Positions 19,840 to 28,892 of a DNA stretch of 64,000 nucleotides are shown piece after piece. The notes beneath the pieces are model-generated. The model was given only the letters and a program-made list of their open reading frames with translations. It was not told the DNA's origin and did not search any database. Made by a program: the position numbers and the translations under genes. Location of the stretch: the NCBI RefSeq assembly GCF_017916275.1, contig NZ_JAFMST010000009.1:1-64000 (forward strand). Reading direction: 5' to 3'. The number at the start of each line of letters is the position of its first letter. Within the stretch, counting starts at the first letter, position 1. The stretch is from Rubellimicrobium arenae. Lineage in GTDB: Bacteria; Pseudomonadota; Alphaproteobacteria; Rhodobacterales; Rhodobacteraceae.

Positions 19840-19901
19840 GATCGCCCTGAGCTAAGGTCGGCCGGGTTTCGAAGGTGGGGTTCGCGGGTGCGTCGGGCCT
19901 C

Positions 19902-21155
19902 TCAGCCCTGAGGCGGATGTGGAAGGCTCACCTCAAGGACGTCGCCCGGCAGGATCTCGGTTTCCATCTCGGCGGCGATCTCCTCGAAGCCTGATGCGGC
20001 CCGGCGGTGGATCAGGATGATGCGGTCCGGGCGGGCAGCCAAGTCTTGCGCCCCCAGCGCCAAACCCAAGTTGTACATGCGGTCGCGCATGGACTCGATG
20101 TCGGCCGAGAGCCTGGCGCGCTCCAGCATCGCCGCCCGCAGCTCTTCCTGAATCTGGATCACGCGGTCCGTCGTGGCGGCCTCCAGCTGGTGCTCCGTGG
20201 CGGCCCGCTCCTGCTCGGCCCGGGCTGTGAACGAGCGGTTCTCCAGGAGATCGCGGGAAAGCTGGGATGCCTCGCGCTGGAGGGCCTGAAGCTGCGAGCG
20301 CGGCATTCGTCCACGGTCGACGAGCGATCTCGCGCTCTCCAACTCCTGCTGCTGAAGATCCTGCTCGCCTTCCTGAAGCTCGGCCTGCCGTTGCAGGATG
20401 TCGATCTCCGCCTCCACGAGCGACAGGGCTCTCCGCAGGTGCTGCTCATTGGCGCCGCGTGCCGCCAAGCGGGTGTCGAGCAGGTCGGCATCGAGCGCCA
20501 GGAGGCTCCGGGCCTCCTCCTCGGGCACGAGACCTGGATCGGGCGCGGCCGCGTCCGTCTCGGGCCTGTTCGCGAGTTCCGCACGAAGTCGCGCAATCAG
20601 GCTATCGATCTGCAGGAGCTGGTAGGAGCCGACCTGCATCCTCACCCTCAGGTCATCGACGTCCTGAAGCGTGGCTGGGCCGCGCCCTTCGGTGGCATCA
20701 AGGCCCCCAGCCAGAATCAGGGCATGCCGCACCGTCAGACCCGGCTCGAAGGCAATGGCGCCGGGATGGGCCACGGCCCCTCCGACATAGAAGGGCCTGT
20801 AGCTGGCGAACTCCACGAGCACCGTGGGAGAGCGCAGGATTCCCTGATCGCGCAGGGCCTCCTCGATCGCCGCGCGGACATCCGACAGGACCTGGCCGGC
20901 GACCTCGATCTCCCCGAGCCGGGGCAGCACGATGGTGCCGTCCACGCTGACCGGCGCCTCGCGGCTGAGCTGGGCATCTTCCAGGATGGACACCCGGAGA
21001 ACATCGCCCGGCCCGATCGTCATCGCGGCCCAGGCGCAGGGGACCACGCCGATCGAGACCAGAAGGTAGAGGAGTCCTTTCAGGATGCGAACCGCCCGCA
21101 TTCCTGCCGCGGGCCCAGCCCGCCGGGCCGTACGGTCCTCCACGCGTCCTTCCAT
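19902..21155 (-). CDS. ExoF/Wza-type polysaccharide export protein
   Basis: An exported envelope protein of 417 residues. An N-terminal hydrophobic stretch (LLYLLVSIGVVPCAWA) ends in an AWA signal peptidase I site, followed at once by the poly-export domain (MTIGPGDVLRVSILEDAQLS, VSVDGTIVLPRLGEIEVAGQ) and an SLBB-like segment (YVGGAVAHPGAIAFEPGLTV). Residues about 180-370 are coiled coil, as in ExoF proteins, and the C-terminus returns to a poly-export-like strand (ETEILPGDVLEVSLP). There is no lipobox at the cleavage site. The ATG at 21155 has GGGAG at good spacing; a GTG at 21179 is an alternative. Confidence 0.88.
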   Translation of the reverse strand: MEGRVEDRTARRAGPAAGMRAVRILKGLLYLLVSIGVVPCAWAAMTIGPGDVLRVSILEDAQLSREAPVSVDGTIVLPRLGEIEVAGQVLSDVRAAIEEALRDQGILRSPTVLVEFASYRPFYVGGAVAHPGAIAFEPGLTVRHALILAGGLDATEGRGPATLQDVDDLRVRMQVGSYQLLQIDSLIARLRAELANRPETDAAAPDPGLVPEEEARSLLALDADLLDTRLAARGANEQHLRRALSLVEAEIDILQRQAELQEGEQDLQQQELESARSLVDRGRMPRSQLQALQREASQLSRDLLENRSFTARAEQERAATEHQLEAATTDRVIQIQEELRAAMLERARLSADIESMRDRMYNLGLALGAQDLAARPDRIILIHRRAASGFEEIAAEMETEILPGDVLEVSLPHPPQG

Positions 21156-21472
21156 TCCGAGCTCCCGTAGGGTGACCACCGTGCGTCACGGCGAAGCATC
21201 GGCCCGGCTGTTCGGTCCTATCAAGCCGCCCATCCTCATGGGCGCGCGGCGGATTCCCACCCCAAGGGTGGGCCCCTACCCCGAAGGAGGTAAGATCCCT
21301 CGGCCGAACGGCTGAGCCCGCCCACCGCTGATCGGGTTGGCCCCAAGTCCTGAGTAGGACAGGATCGGTCCATGACCTCCGGCCTCCTCACGCCACCCCT
21401 GCCCGCTCCGGTCCGATCGGCAGGCCCGATACGTCCCGGGCCCGGGTCCCGGCAGCGTGTCCGGGGGCGGCC
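21156..21472. promoter_or_regulatory. Divergent intergenic region between export gene and ligase/polymerase gene
   Basis: No gene is supported. This is the only divergent point inside the polysaccharide locus, so it should carry promoters for the leftward export/glycosyltransferase run and the rightward ligase gene. A perfect small hairpin CCCACCC/GGGTGGG lies at 21256-21272. No clear hexamers are visible. Confidence 0.45.
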
Positions 21473-22807
21473 GTGACAGCGCTCGCCGGGGCCAGGCCTC
21501 GGGCGTCGCCGGGGGACCGCGTCCGGCGGCTGGAGTGGTGGGGCGCGGGCATGGTGCTCCTCCTGCAGTCGGGCGCGATCTTTCCGCTTCTGCTGTCATC
21601 CCCGGATGGAAGCCTTGACGGCCACGCGCGGTCGCTTCTCCGTCTCGTCACGCTGCTGGCCGCGGGGCTCTCGGCCATCCTGTTGGCCGCGCACTATCGG
21701 CAGGCGCTCAAGGCGGCGGGTCGTGGCCTGCACATGGCGGCCCTGATCGCGCTGCCCTTTGTGTCCGTCATATGGTCGATCAGTCCCTCAAGCACGCTGA
21801 AATCCGCGATCAGCTTGGGCCTGAGCATGCTCCTTCCTGTCTTCATCGCCATCCGCTTCACACCGCGTCAGCTTCTCATCCTGGCTGGCGCGGTCCTGGG
21901 GGCCTGCATGGCGCTGAGTCTCGGCATGATCGCGGTCATGCCCGGACGGGCATTCATGCCAAGCGAGCCCGAGCTCCGGGGCATCTTCCTCCACAAGAAC
22001 GTGCTGGGCTGGGCGGCGACGCACTGCTGCATCATCGCGGCCGCGATGATGCGCGATCGAGACAGGCGACTGGCGCGCCTGGGCGCTCTGCTGCTCGTTG
22101 CGAGCCTCGCTTGCCTGTTGCTGTCGGGCTCGGCCACCGGGCTTCTTTCTGTCGGGCTGGGACTGGTCATCGCGATCTTTCACATCGTGCTGGCGCGTCA
22201 TCGCGGACTGGGGCGCACCGTCACCGTTCTGGTCTTTCTCCAGCTGGTCGGCCTCCTCCTGATCTTCCTTGGCAGCTTCCTGGTGCCGATGCTGGAAGCG
22301 CTGGGCAAGGACGCCACCCTCACCGGACGCGTTCCGCTCTGGCGGCTGGTCGACCACGAGATCGCACATCACCTGCTGCTGGGCTTTGGCTATGAGGCCT
22401 TCTGGACCGAAGGCAACGACGCCGCCTGGGAGATCTGGAGCCGGATCGGCTGGCAGGCGCCTCATTCCCACAACGGCTACCGCGACATCATGCTGTCCCT
22501 CGGGCTGCTGGGCCTGATCCTGCTGGCAGTCATGGTCGTGCGCGCGCTGACGCAGGGCACCCGCCTCAATCTGGCTCGCCCGGACGAGAGCTGGCTCTGG
22601 CTCAACGTGCTCGCCGGGGTCTTCCTGTTCATGAACCTGACGGAAAGCGTCTTCCTGGACCCAGGCGCCTTTCCATGGACGCTGTTCGCCACTGCGGTCC
22701 TCATGTTCGCCGTTCACGCCCCGACGCTCCGCCCAGCGCCCGCGGGCCTGCCGCACCTGGTCGGGGCCGCTACCCGGTCCGTAGGATCCGGGCCGGGTTT
22801 CCGATGA
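21473..22807 (+). CDS. O-antigen ligase/Wzy-like polymerase family membrane protein
   Basis: A 444-residue protein with about 10-12 membrane segments and the Wzy_C family layout: a run of helices, a periplasmic loop containing TLTGRVPLWRLVDHEI and GFGYEAFWTEG, then PHSHNGYRDIMLSLGLLGLI, the conserved H-x-N-G region. Similar proteins in exopolysaccharide loci (ExoQ-like) polymerise repeat units, while others ligate them; sequence alone does not separate these. It starts with GTG at 21473. Its end overlaps the convergent acyltransferase gene by 38 bp. Confidence 0.85.
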   Translation: MTALAGARPRASPGDRVRRLEWWGAGMVLLLQSGAIFPLLLSSPDGSLDGHARSLLRLVTLLAAGLSAILLAAHYRQALKAAGRGLHMAALIALPFVSVIWSISPSSTLKSAISLGLSMLLPVFIAIRFTPRQLLILAGAVLGACMALSLGMIAVMPGRAFMPSEPELRGIFLHKNVLGWAATHCCIIAAAMMRDRDRRLARLGALLLVASLACLLLSGSATGLLSVGLGLVIAIFHIVLARHRGLGRTVTVLVFLQLVGLLLIFLGSFLVPMLEALGKDATLTGRVPLWRLVDHEIAHHLLLGFGYEAFWTEGNDAAWEIWSRIGWQAPHSHNGYRDIMLSLGLLGLILLAVMVVRALTQGTRLNLARPDESWLWLNVLAGVFLFMNLTESVFLDPGAFPWTLFATAVLMFAVHAPTLRPAPAGLPHLVGAATRSVGSGPGFR

Positions 22808-23402
22808 CGGTCGCGCCCGAGGGAACATCGCGGAGCACATTGGCGGCCATGCCAACCAGCGCTCCGTTCCCCACCGCTACGCCATTCTTGATGGTCGACC
22901 CGCTGCCAAGATAGCATCCCTCCCCGACACGAACGCTCCCGGCGATGATGGCGCCCGTTCCGATGAGGCTGTTGTCGCCGATCGACGCGTCGTGATGGAC
23001 CACGCTCTGGGGCAGCATGATCACGTGCCGTCCGACGACGGCGTTGGATACGATCTGAGCGCCGGCCAGGATCACCGACCCCGCTCCGATGCGGGCCAGG
23101 CGCGAGACGTGGGCCGAGGGGTGGATGACGGTGGCGAAGCGCGAATCCGGGCAGCCTAGCCGGCTGATGATCTGAGCGCGCTGGCGAAACGAACGTTCGG
23201 AACCGATCAGGCAAAGGACACGCGCTTCAGGAAAATCAACCAGCGCGGTCAGGGGCAAAATCGGAGCGCCTTCGAATTCCTGGCGCTCGAGCCTGGGTTT
23301 ATCGTCAAGAACCGCAACAAGGCGAAACGACGCTTCGATTGCGGAAAGGGCATCAAGTGTATTTCCGCTAAGACCCACCACGACCAGCGCAGGCTTTTGC
23401 AC
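22770..23402 (-). CDS. NeuD/PglD-family sugar acyltransferase
   Basis: A 210-residue protein with a small Rossmann-like N-domain (KPALVVVGLSGNTLDALSAI) and a C-terminal left-handed beta-helix built of hexapeptides: VIHPSAHVSRLARIGAGSVI, AGAQIVSNAVVGRHVIMLPQ, VVHHDASIGDNSLIGTGAII, YLGSGSTIKNGVAVGNGALV, then VPSGATVIGNPARIL. Family members acetylate amino groups of nucleotide sugars, or hydroxyls of sialic-type acids. The histidine pair in VVHHDASIGD matches the catalytic position of PglD. GTG at 23402 was chosen because GAGGGA precedes it and the family sequence begins there; an ATG at 23447 is in frame. Confidence 0.85.
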   Translation of the reverse strand: MQKPALVVVGLSGNTLDALSAIEASFRLVAVLDDKPRLERQEFEGAPILPLTALVDFPEARVLCLIGSERSFRQRAQIISRLGCPDSRFATVIHPSAHVSRLARIGAGSVILAGAQIVSNAVVGRHVIMLPQSVVHHDASIGDNSLIGTGAIIAGSVRVGEGCYLGSGSTIKNGVAVGNGALVGMAANVLRDVPSGATVIGNPARILRTG

Positions 23403-23979
23403 GTTTCCCTCTTGGACGCTCGACAAGTCAGGTTGTATCAGCACCATACAAACGCGTTCGACCCATCCTAGTCACACGGGTTGGCGCCACCAAGGGATAA
23501 TAAAACTATTTGGCGGCATTCCAACGCGAACTCCCGCCCGGCCAAGGGCCGATACCCCATTCGCGACGCTATCTCTTATATGCTGCCCTACGAGGACGTC
23601 CCAAGCGAGCAGATTTGCAATCTTTGGTTGAATTGCGTCTAAATTGTGGCGTTACCGCCTTAAGCCTCTTGACTGATGGGGGTAATCATTAGAGCATGAC
23701 ATGTAGGGCAATCTAACCCGTTTATGCGATCGTCGGCTTTTCGAGCCTGAGAAGTCCGAGCGGATTGGAGCATCATGGAAAACTGCTCTCATCCGATATG
23801 TGCAGTCTGAACCTGGACATCCTGGTCGGCCAATATGCGATGTCCGAACACCTTCGATGTCATACCAAAGCTATCGCTTCTTTAGGAATGCTCAAAGTTC
23901 GGAGAGCAATCGGCAGCCTTATTCGGGAATGATGGCGCAGGCCGCCCGCAGTTTGCTCATCGGTGAAAGGATGTGTGTC
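23403..23979. promoter_or_regulatory. AT-richer intergenic region with a CGCTATCTCT copy
   Basis: No gene is supported; a frame open from 23800 has untypical codon use until 23971. The stretch is clearly richer in A and T than its surroundings, as promoter DNA often is. It holds a third copy of CGCTATCTCT at 23567-23576. A TTGACT at 23669-23674 could be a -35 element, but its -10 partner (GAGCAT) is poor. It serves the leftward NeuD-like gene and the rightward regulator. Confidence 0.45.
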
Positions 23980-24735
23980 GTGAGTAACATGAGCGCCAAG
24001 AACTTCATGAGATCCTCCCAGCACGAGGTTGGCGAGGCCGTCCGGGCCGCTGCCACGCCGGCTCCCGCACTGGCGGACGAGGCGGGAGTTGTGGCTGTCA
24101 TCGATCACAGGACCCTGGACCGGGAATGCCTGGTCAGGGCGATCGGCCTGGCGTCGCCCGACGTGCCAGCCCTCGGCTACGACTCGGTCGACGCGTGGCT
24201 ACGGGCCGGCAGCGCGCCCGACACCAGGGTCATCCTGTATCGGGCCGGACACAACACGCTTTCAGAGGCCGCTTTCGCCGAGAAGATCGCACGTCTCACC
24301 AAGGAGGCGGGGGACATCCCGGTGATGGTGATCGGAGAGTCCGAGGACATCCGCGAGATGATAAAGGCCTTCGACAGCGGCGCGCGAGGCTATCTCCCTT
24401 CTACGGTCGGCATCGAGACGATCGTGGAAGCCACCCGGATGTCGCTCGGTCACGGGGTCTTCCTTCCCATGACCAGCCTTCAGGCGCTCAGAAGCGCCTT
24501 CATCAGCAGCCCGCAGCCCAGCGCCGAGCAGTTCGGGCAGTTCACCGAGCGCCAGCTCGCGGTCTGCGAGGCGCTCCGGCGCGGCAAGTCCAACAAGACC
24601 ATCGCCTATGAGCTGAATCTCTGCGAAAGCACGGTGAAGGTGCATATCCGGACGATCATGAAGAAGCTGCGCGCGTCGAACCGGACCGAGGCCGCCTTCA
24701 AGCTGAACACCGTCTGCTTCGGCAACGATGGCTGA
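23980..24735 (+). CDS. LuxR-type transcriptional regulator with degenerate receiver domain
   Basis: About 250 residues: an N-terminal receiver-like fold (VVAVIDHRTLDRECLVRAIG to GYLPSTVGIETIVEATRMSL) and a C-terminal LuxR helix-turn-helix (FTERQLAVCEALRRGKSNKT, then ELNLCESTVKVHIRTIMKKL). The strand that normally ends in the phosphorylated aspartate reads TRVILYRAG, with no aspartate, so classic phosphorylation seems lost. It probably controls the adjoining polysaccharide or RTX genes by another signal. GTG at 23980 has GAAAGGA eight bases upstream; ATG at 23971 is the other candidate. A hairpin TCCCGC/GCGGGA follows the stop directly at 24736-24750. Confidence 0.85.
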   Translation: MSNMSAKNFMRSSQHEVGEAVRAAATPAPALADEAGVVAVIDHRTLDRECLVRAIGLASPDVPALGYDSVDAWLRAGSAPDTRVILYRAGHNTLSEAAFAEKIARLTKEAGDIPVMVIGESEDIREMIKAFDSGARGYLPSTVGIETIVEATRMSLGHGVFLPMTSLQALRSAFISSPQPSAEQFGQFTERQLAVCEALRRGKSNKTIAYELNLCESTVKVHIRTIMKKLRASNRTEAAFKLNTVCFGNDG

Positions 24736-25826
24736 TCCCGCGCCGCGGGACGCAGCCAGGTCCGTTGCACCAGGGAGTGCCGGCTTGGGCAGGGGTACCG
24801 TTGCGGACAGGTGGCGGCCCTGTCCGGCATCCCTGGGCGGGCCAGGCCCCTGACGGTTGCTCCCGCTTCCGATCCGCGGCCCTGCCTTGGCGCCGCGCGG
24901 CGGCACGCCGTTCTTGCGCCGCCGATGACAATGGTGGCGATCCTCGACGACCCGTCGTCCCATCGCAGCCCACCAGCCGCAGGCGCTCCGCTCCTGCGGC
25001 CCTGCTGGCTCGTTCTCGAGGCGAACCCTCCCCCGGACAGATTCCTGCCCCGTCGGATTGCTGCCGCCCCTTGAGCCTTGAGCTCGCCCCGGGCGAGATG
25101 GCCTCTCCCGGGCTCGAAGCTCACCTGCACCATCGCGGGACCAGACGTTTCGAACACGCCGAAGGCCCTGGGCAGCTTCTGAACCTTACCCAGACCCACC
25201 AAGGCAGGAACCGCGTCCGGGCCACTGGCAGCGCGTCAGGTGCCCCCCAGCCGCCCTGGCGCTCTCTCGCGCTGAGGTCGGCTGAGCATCGAGCCGGTCC
25301 GGATCCGGACGCTGTGGACCGTGACTTCACGTCAGAACCGGCCTCCAGGACCTGGCAACCGGCTCTTGGGGCGGCAAATGGCAAAGAGCCGCCATTTGGC
25401 GGCCGGGGGCAAGCACGGAACCGCTTGCCCGCCGAGTCTCGGTTTGCTCCCTGCGCCGATCCGCTTTAGCAGCGCCTGGTCCGACGTTCAGCACAGGATC
25501 AATAGCAAGCCAAGTTCCCAGGCCGCCCCGGGCCGGGCGGGCCTATGACATGCCCACTGCGCGGAGAACAGCCAGTCGATGTTCCATCGTCGGCAAGGTC
25601 TCGCCTGCAGTCTCGGAGTCCAATCTCAACCACATTTGTGACCAGTCCCCGTCTCTCCGGGGTCTCAAAGCCATGACTCAATTCACGCACTGCTGATCTT
25701 GGCGGGCCCGGGAACGGGAACGCCTGAAGAGAAACAACCACGACAAACCTCAGCTCCCGCCGTGCCCCCACGGCGGAACGGTAACGCGCTGTCCATAACA
25801 TGGCGCGTACGGAAAGGACAGAAGCA
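24736..25826. other. 1.1-kb noncoding region with several strong hairpins
   Basis: No gene is supported on either strand. Visible stems are TCCCGC/GCGGGA (24736-24750), CGGACAGG/CCTGTCCG (24804-24826), and the group at 25361-25430 listed separately. The right end carries GGAAAGGA, the ribosome site of the beta-helix RTX gene. The region might hold an unannotated small RNA or a long leader. Confidence 0.4.
25361..25430. other. Cluster of adjacent and mutually exclusive stem-loops
   Basis: Three perfect stems lie within 70 bases: GGCTCTT (25361-25367) with AAGAGCC (25384-25390); CAAATGGC (25375-25382) with GCCATTTG (25391-25398); and GGGCAAGC (25407-25414) with GCTTGCCC (25423-25430). The first two interleave and cannot form together. 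This suggests a switching RNA element or a small RNA, but the strand and transcription are unknown and the high GC makes chance stems common. Confidence 0.3.
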
Positions 25827-27797
25827 ATGACGACCTACTATGTATCCACGACCGGCAGCAACAGCGGAACCGGAACCTCGACGTCGCCCTGGCGCAGCAT
25901 CAATTTTGCCATGCAATCCAACCTCAAGCCAGGCGATGACGTGGTGGTGCGGCCCGGCACCTACAACGAGAGCATCTCGATCGACCGGGACGGGTCCTCA
26001 GCGGGCTACATCACCCTGCGCTCGGAGGTTCCCGGCGAAGCGCTGATCCGGCCGCCGGCCGGCGCCTGGAACGCAATCAGCGTGAACGCCAACTACGTCG
26101 CCATCGACGGTTTCGACATCAAGGGCGGCGGCGGCGACGGCATCGAGGGCAACAGCGTCCATCACGTCAAGATCCTGAACAACAAGGTTCATGACGCCGG
26201 CGAGTCGGGGATCCAGTTCAACGGGTCCGAATTCATGACCATCGAAGGCAACGAGACCTACGCCAATGCCAGCAGCGGCTGGTTCTCGGGCATCTCGATC
26301 TATCAGGCCCGCAACATCACCGGCGACACGGCAACGGATGGCTTCCGCACCATCGTCCGGAACAACGTCTCGCACGACAACGTCACGAAGAGCGGCCAGC
26401 ATACCGACGGCAACGGCATCATCATCGACGATTTCCAGAGCACCCAGACCAGCGGCCATCCGAACTATACGTTCCCGACCCTGGTCGAGAACAACCTCGT
26501 CTATGAGAACGGCGGCAAGGGCATCCAGGTGACCTGGAGCGATCACGTCACCGTTCGCAACAACACCGCCTATCACAACAACCAGGATCCCTTGAACACC
26601 GGGACCTGGCGCGGCGAGCTCAGCAACTCGCAGTCGAGCAACAACACCTGGGTCAACAACATCGCCGTGGCCGACCCGAAGCTGAACTCGAACAACACCG
26701 CGATCGATAACACCTCCTATGGCGGCTACACCAACAAGGGCACGGTCTGGCACAACAACATCACCTACAACGGCACCTCGGGCCAGGCCTCGGTCAAGAC
26801 CGACGGCGGCAACGCGATGCCGACGACGGCGGACGGCAACAAGCTCGGGGTCGATCCCAAGTTCGTCCAGGCGGGGACCGACTTCCATCTCCAGGCCACT
26901 TCGCCGGCGGTCGACGCCGGAACGAACGACTTCGGCCTTGGAGCCAAGGACCTCGACGGCCAGACCCGAGCCAACGGCACCGTCGATATCGGGGCGGATG
27001 AGCTGTCGGGAACGTCGGCCCCGAGCCCGTCTGCAAACGATGCGCCCCACAGCATCGTCCTGCAAGGCACGACCGTCTCCGAGACAGCTGCCGCCGGCAC
27101 GGTGATCGGGCAGATTTCGGCCACCGACCCCGATGGCGACCGGATCGTTTTCAACGTGAGCGGCGATGCGCGCTTTGCCGTGAACAGCAGCAACCAGCTC
27201 GTGGTGGCCTCGGGGGCAAACCTGGCCGTCACCAGCGACCAGCGGGTTTCACTGACCCTTACGGCCAACGATGGCCATGGGGGCACGGCCTCGGCCGGGA
27301 TCGCGGTCACCATCCAGGATGCCGCCACGACCGGACAGACGCTGGAAGGCGATGCGGGGAACAACAAGATCTACGGCGGCAACGGGAGCGATCGCCTGTT
27401 CGGTTACGCGGGCTGGGACACTCTGTCCGCAGGCGCAGGCAATGACATGCTGCAGGGCGGGACCGGCAAGGATGCCCTGACCGGCGGCGAAGGTGCCGAC
27501 ACGTTCGTCTTCCTGTCTCGCGGCGAGGCGGGCCGCGGCTCCGTGCGCGACGTGATCACGGACTTCAGCCATGACCAGGGCGACGTCATCGATCTCCACG
27601 TGATCGATGCGGACTCGGGCAAGGCCGGCGATCAGGCGTTCACGTTCGTCGCCGCGACTGCGTTCTCGGGACATGCTGGCGAGCTTCGGTACAGCAACGG
27701 TCTCCTTTCGGCCGATCTCGACGGCGACAAGCGGGCCGATCTCCAGATCGAGATCGCCAACTCGGCTCATCTCGGCGCCACGGACTTCATGCTCTAG
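25827..27797 (+). CDS. Secreted right-handed beta-helix protein with cadherin-like domain and RTX repeats
   Basis: A 656-residue protein. Residues about 1-390 are a parallel beta-helix of the pectate-lyase superfold (TYYVSTTGSNSGTGTSTSPW, many N-N-x-V/I rungs such as NNKVHDAGESGI and NNLVYENGGKGIQ), ending in a motif like VDIGADE. Residues about 405-500 resemble a cadherin repeat (ISATDPDGDRIVFNV, LTANDGHGGTASAGIAV). Then come nonapeptide calcium-binding repeats (GGNGSDRLFG, AGAGNDMLQGGTGKDAL) and a serralysin-like tail (VITDFSHDQGDVIDL), the usual type I secretion end. There is no signal peptide. It could be a polysaccharide lyase or C5-epimerase acting on the exopolysaccharide; catalysis is not proven. 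ATG 25827 has GGAAAGGA eight bases upstream. Confidence 0.85.
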   Translation: MTTYYVSTTGSNSGTGTSTSPWRSINFAMQSNLKPGDDVVVRPGTYNESISIDRDGSSAGYITLRSEVPGEALIRPPAGAWNAISVNANYVAIDGFDIKGGGGDGIEGNSVHHVKILNNKVHDAGESGIQFNGSEFMTIEGNETYANASSGWFSGISIYQARNITGDTATDGFRTIVRNNVSHDNVTKSGQHTDGNGIIIDDFQSTQTSGHPNYTFPTLVENNLVYENGGKGIQVTWSDHVTVRNNTAYHNNQDPLNTGTWRGELSNSQSSNNTWVNNIAVADPKLNSNNTAIDNTSYGGYTNKGTVWHNNITYNGTSGQASVKTDGGNAMPTTADGNKLGVDPKFVQAGTDFHLQATSPAVDAGTNDFGLGAKDLDGQTRANGTVDIGADELSGTSAPSPSANDAPHSIVLQGTTVSETAAAGTVIGQISATDPDGDRIVFNVSGDARFAVNSSNQLVVASGANLAVTSDQRVSLTLTANDGHGGTASAGIAVTIQDAATTGQTLEGDAGNNKIYGGNGSDRLFGYAGWDTLSAGAGNDMLQGGTGKDALTGGEGADTFVFLSRGEAGRGSVRDVITDFSHDQGDVIDLHVIDADSGKAGDQAFTFVAATAFSGHAGELRYSNGLLSADLDGDKRADLQIEIANSAHLGATDFML

Positions 27798-27850
27798 GTC
27801 GTCCCGGCAAGTCGGACTGACGCGACAGACCGTCCGACCATGACTGCTGA

Positions 27851-27879
27851 CGCCCACCGGCCCCTTCGGCCGGTGGGCG
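27851..27879 (+). terminator. Intrinsic-type terminator after the beta-helix RTX gene
   Basis: A perfect 12-bp stem, CGCCCACCGGCC (27851-27862) with GGCCGGTGGGCG (27868-27879), encloses the loop CCTTC, 53 bases after the stop codon. The T-run is weak, which is common in GC-rich genomes. Confidence 0.75.
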
Positions 27880-28892
27880 TATGCGCGTTGGAACCATGTC
27901 CGCGCCCCGCGGGTCAGCAGGCTGCGGGGTGGGGTGTTCCTGATCGTTGGAGTCGGAGCAAGACCAGCCACAGCATGTCAGGACCTGCGAACCCACCCCC
28001 AAGAGGCAGGAGGTCGTGCCGGGACACGCTTCCGCCAAGTTGTGCCGCGTTCATGGCGATCCTGGGTCTCGGCGAGCGGTCGGCGGGGCCTTTGCGGGAG
28101 GTCAGGATGACGCAGACGGCAGCCGAGATGTCTCCAGAGGCCGAGGACGGGGGACAGGTCATCTCGCCCGAGGAGATGTCCCAGATGGACAGCATGGTCA
28201 TCGTGGACATGCTCAATGTTCCCGAGGTCGCGGCCAATGGTCGGTCGGGTGCCAGAGGCGGCCCACATGCCCCGGGGCATGCTTGAATTCCTCCCCGATC
28301 CTGCAGCCACTCCCTTGGCAAGAGCCTCGATCCCGCGAAGGCGATGATGCTTCGCTGCGTCCCGGGAGGGCGTCCGGCGTTGGCCAGGGCCATGCTGCCG
28401 GAGGTGGGCTGCTGGGATCCGCGCAACGGGGGCCCAAGGATCGGACCGGGATGGGCCGGCCCGACGAGTGATGGCATGCCACCCCCTGTCAACCTGCCGG
28501 CGGCTGGCTACACTCCAGCCGAGGTCGAGCGGCGTTCCCCACATCATGGAGTTCTCGGCTGGAGCTACGTCCAACGATATTCCTTCGATTCACCTAAAGT
28601 TGTAACAGTCCCGTCCTTCTATTCTCGCCCATGAATCGACGACCACTTTGAACGTAACTCGACCATTCTCATGGTCAGGTAGTCCGCTCAGCCCGACCGG
28701 TTCATCTTGCGACCCGGAGCCTCCTGCTTGCTGTTCCCTGAACCGGATTGCAGGACGAGGCGCGCAAGGCCGCAGATCAAGACCAACTCTGCTGCTCCGG
28801 GGCCCCGCACTCCTGCTCGCGATGACGGGCTGATTGGGATCGCCTTGGATGCGCAGTCATGAATTCTGGGAGACCTCTCCGAAGAAGCCGCA
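27880..28892. other. Mostly noncoding stretch between RTX gene and H-NS gene
   Basis: Apart from one possible small reading frame (28107-28286), I see no gene. A 16-bp perfect palindrome CATGCCCCGGGGCATG lies at 28266-28281. The part from about 28560 to 28680 is relatively AT-rich and may be the H-NS promoter region; it holds GCTACGTCCAA at 28564-28574, a word repeated upstream of the VPEID gene. Confidence 0.4.
28107..28286 (+). CDS. Possible small acidic protein, unrecognised
   Basis: ATG at 28107 is preceded by GGGAGG at suitable spacing and opens 59 codons. The product is acidic and methionine-rich in its first 40 residues (SPEEMSQMDSMVIVDMLNVP) and has a glycine/histidine-rich end. I recognise no family. 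The stop lies within a palindrome at 28266-28281. The good ribosome site is the only positive evidence; it may be a chance frame. Confidence 0.3.
   Translation: MTQTAAEMSPEAEDGGQVISPEEMSQMDSMVIVDMLNVPEVAANGRSGARGGPHAPGHA

Noticed and set aside
25800-25826. Earlier ATG for the beta-helix RTX protein
   Set aside because: The ribosome site GGAAAGGA lies inside that extension and points to ATG 25827.
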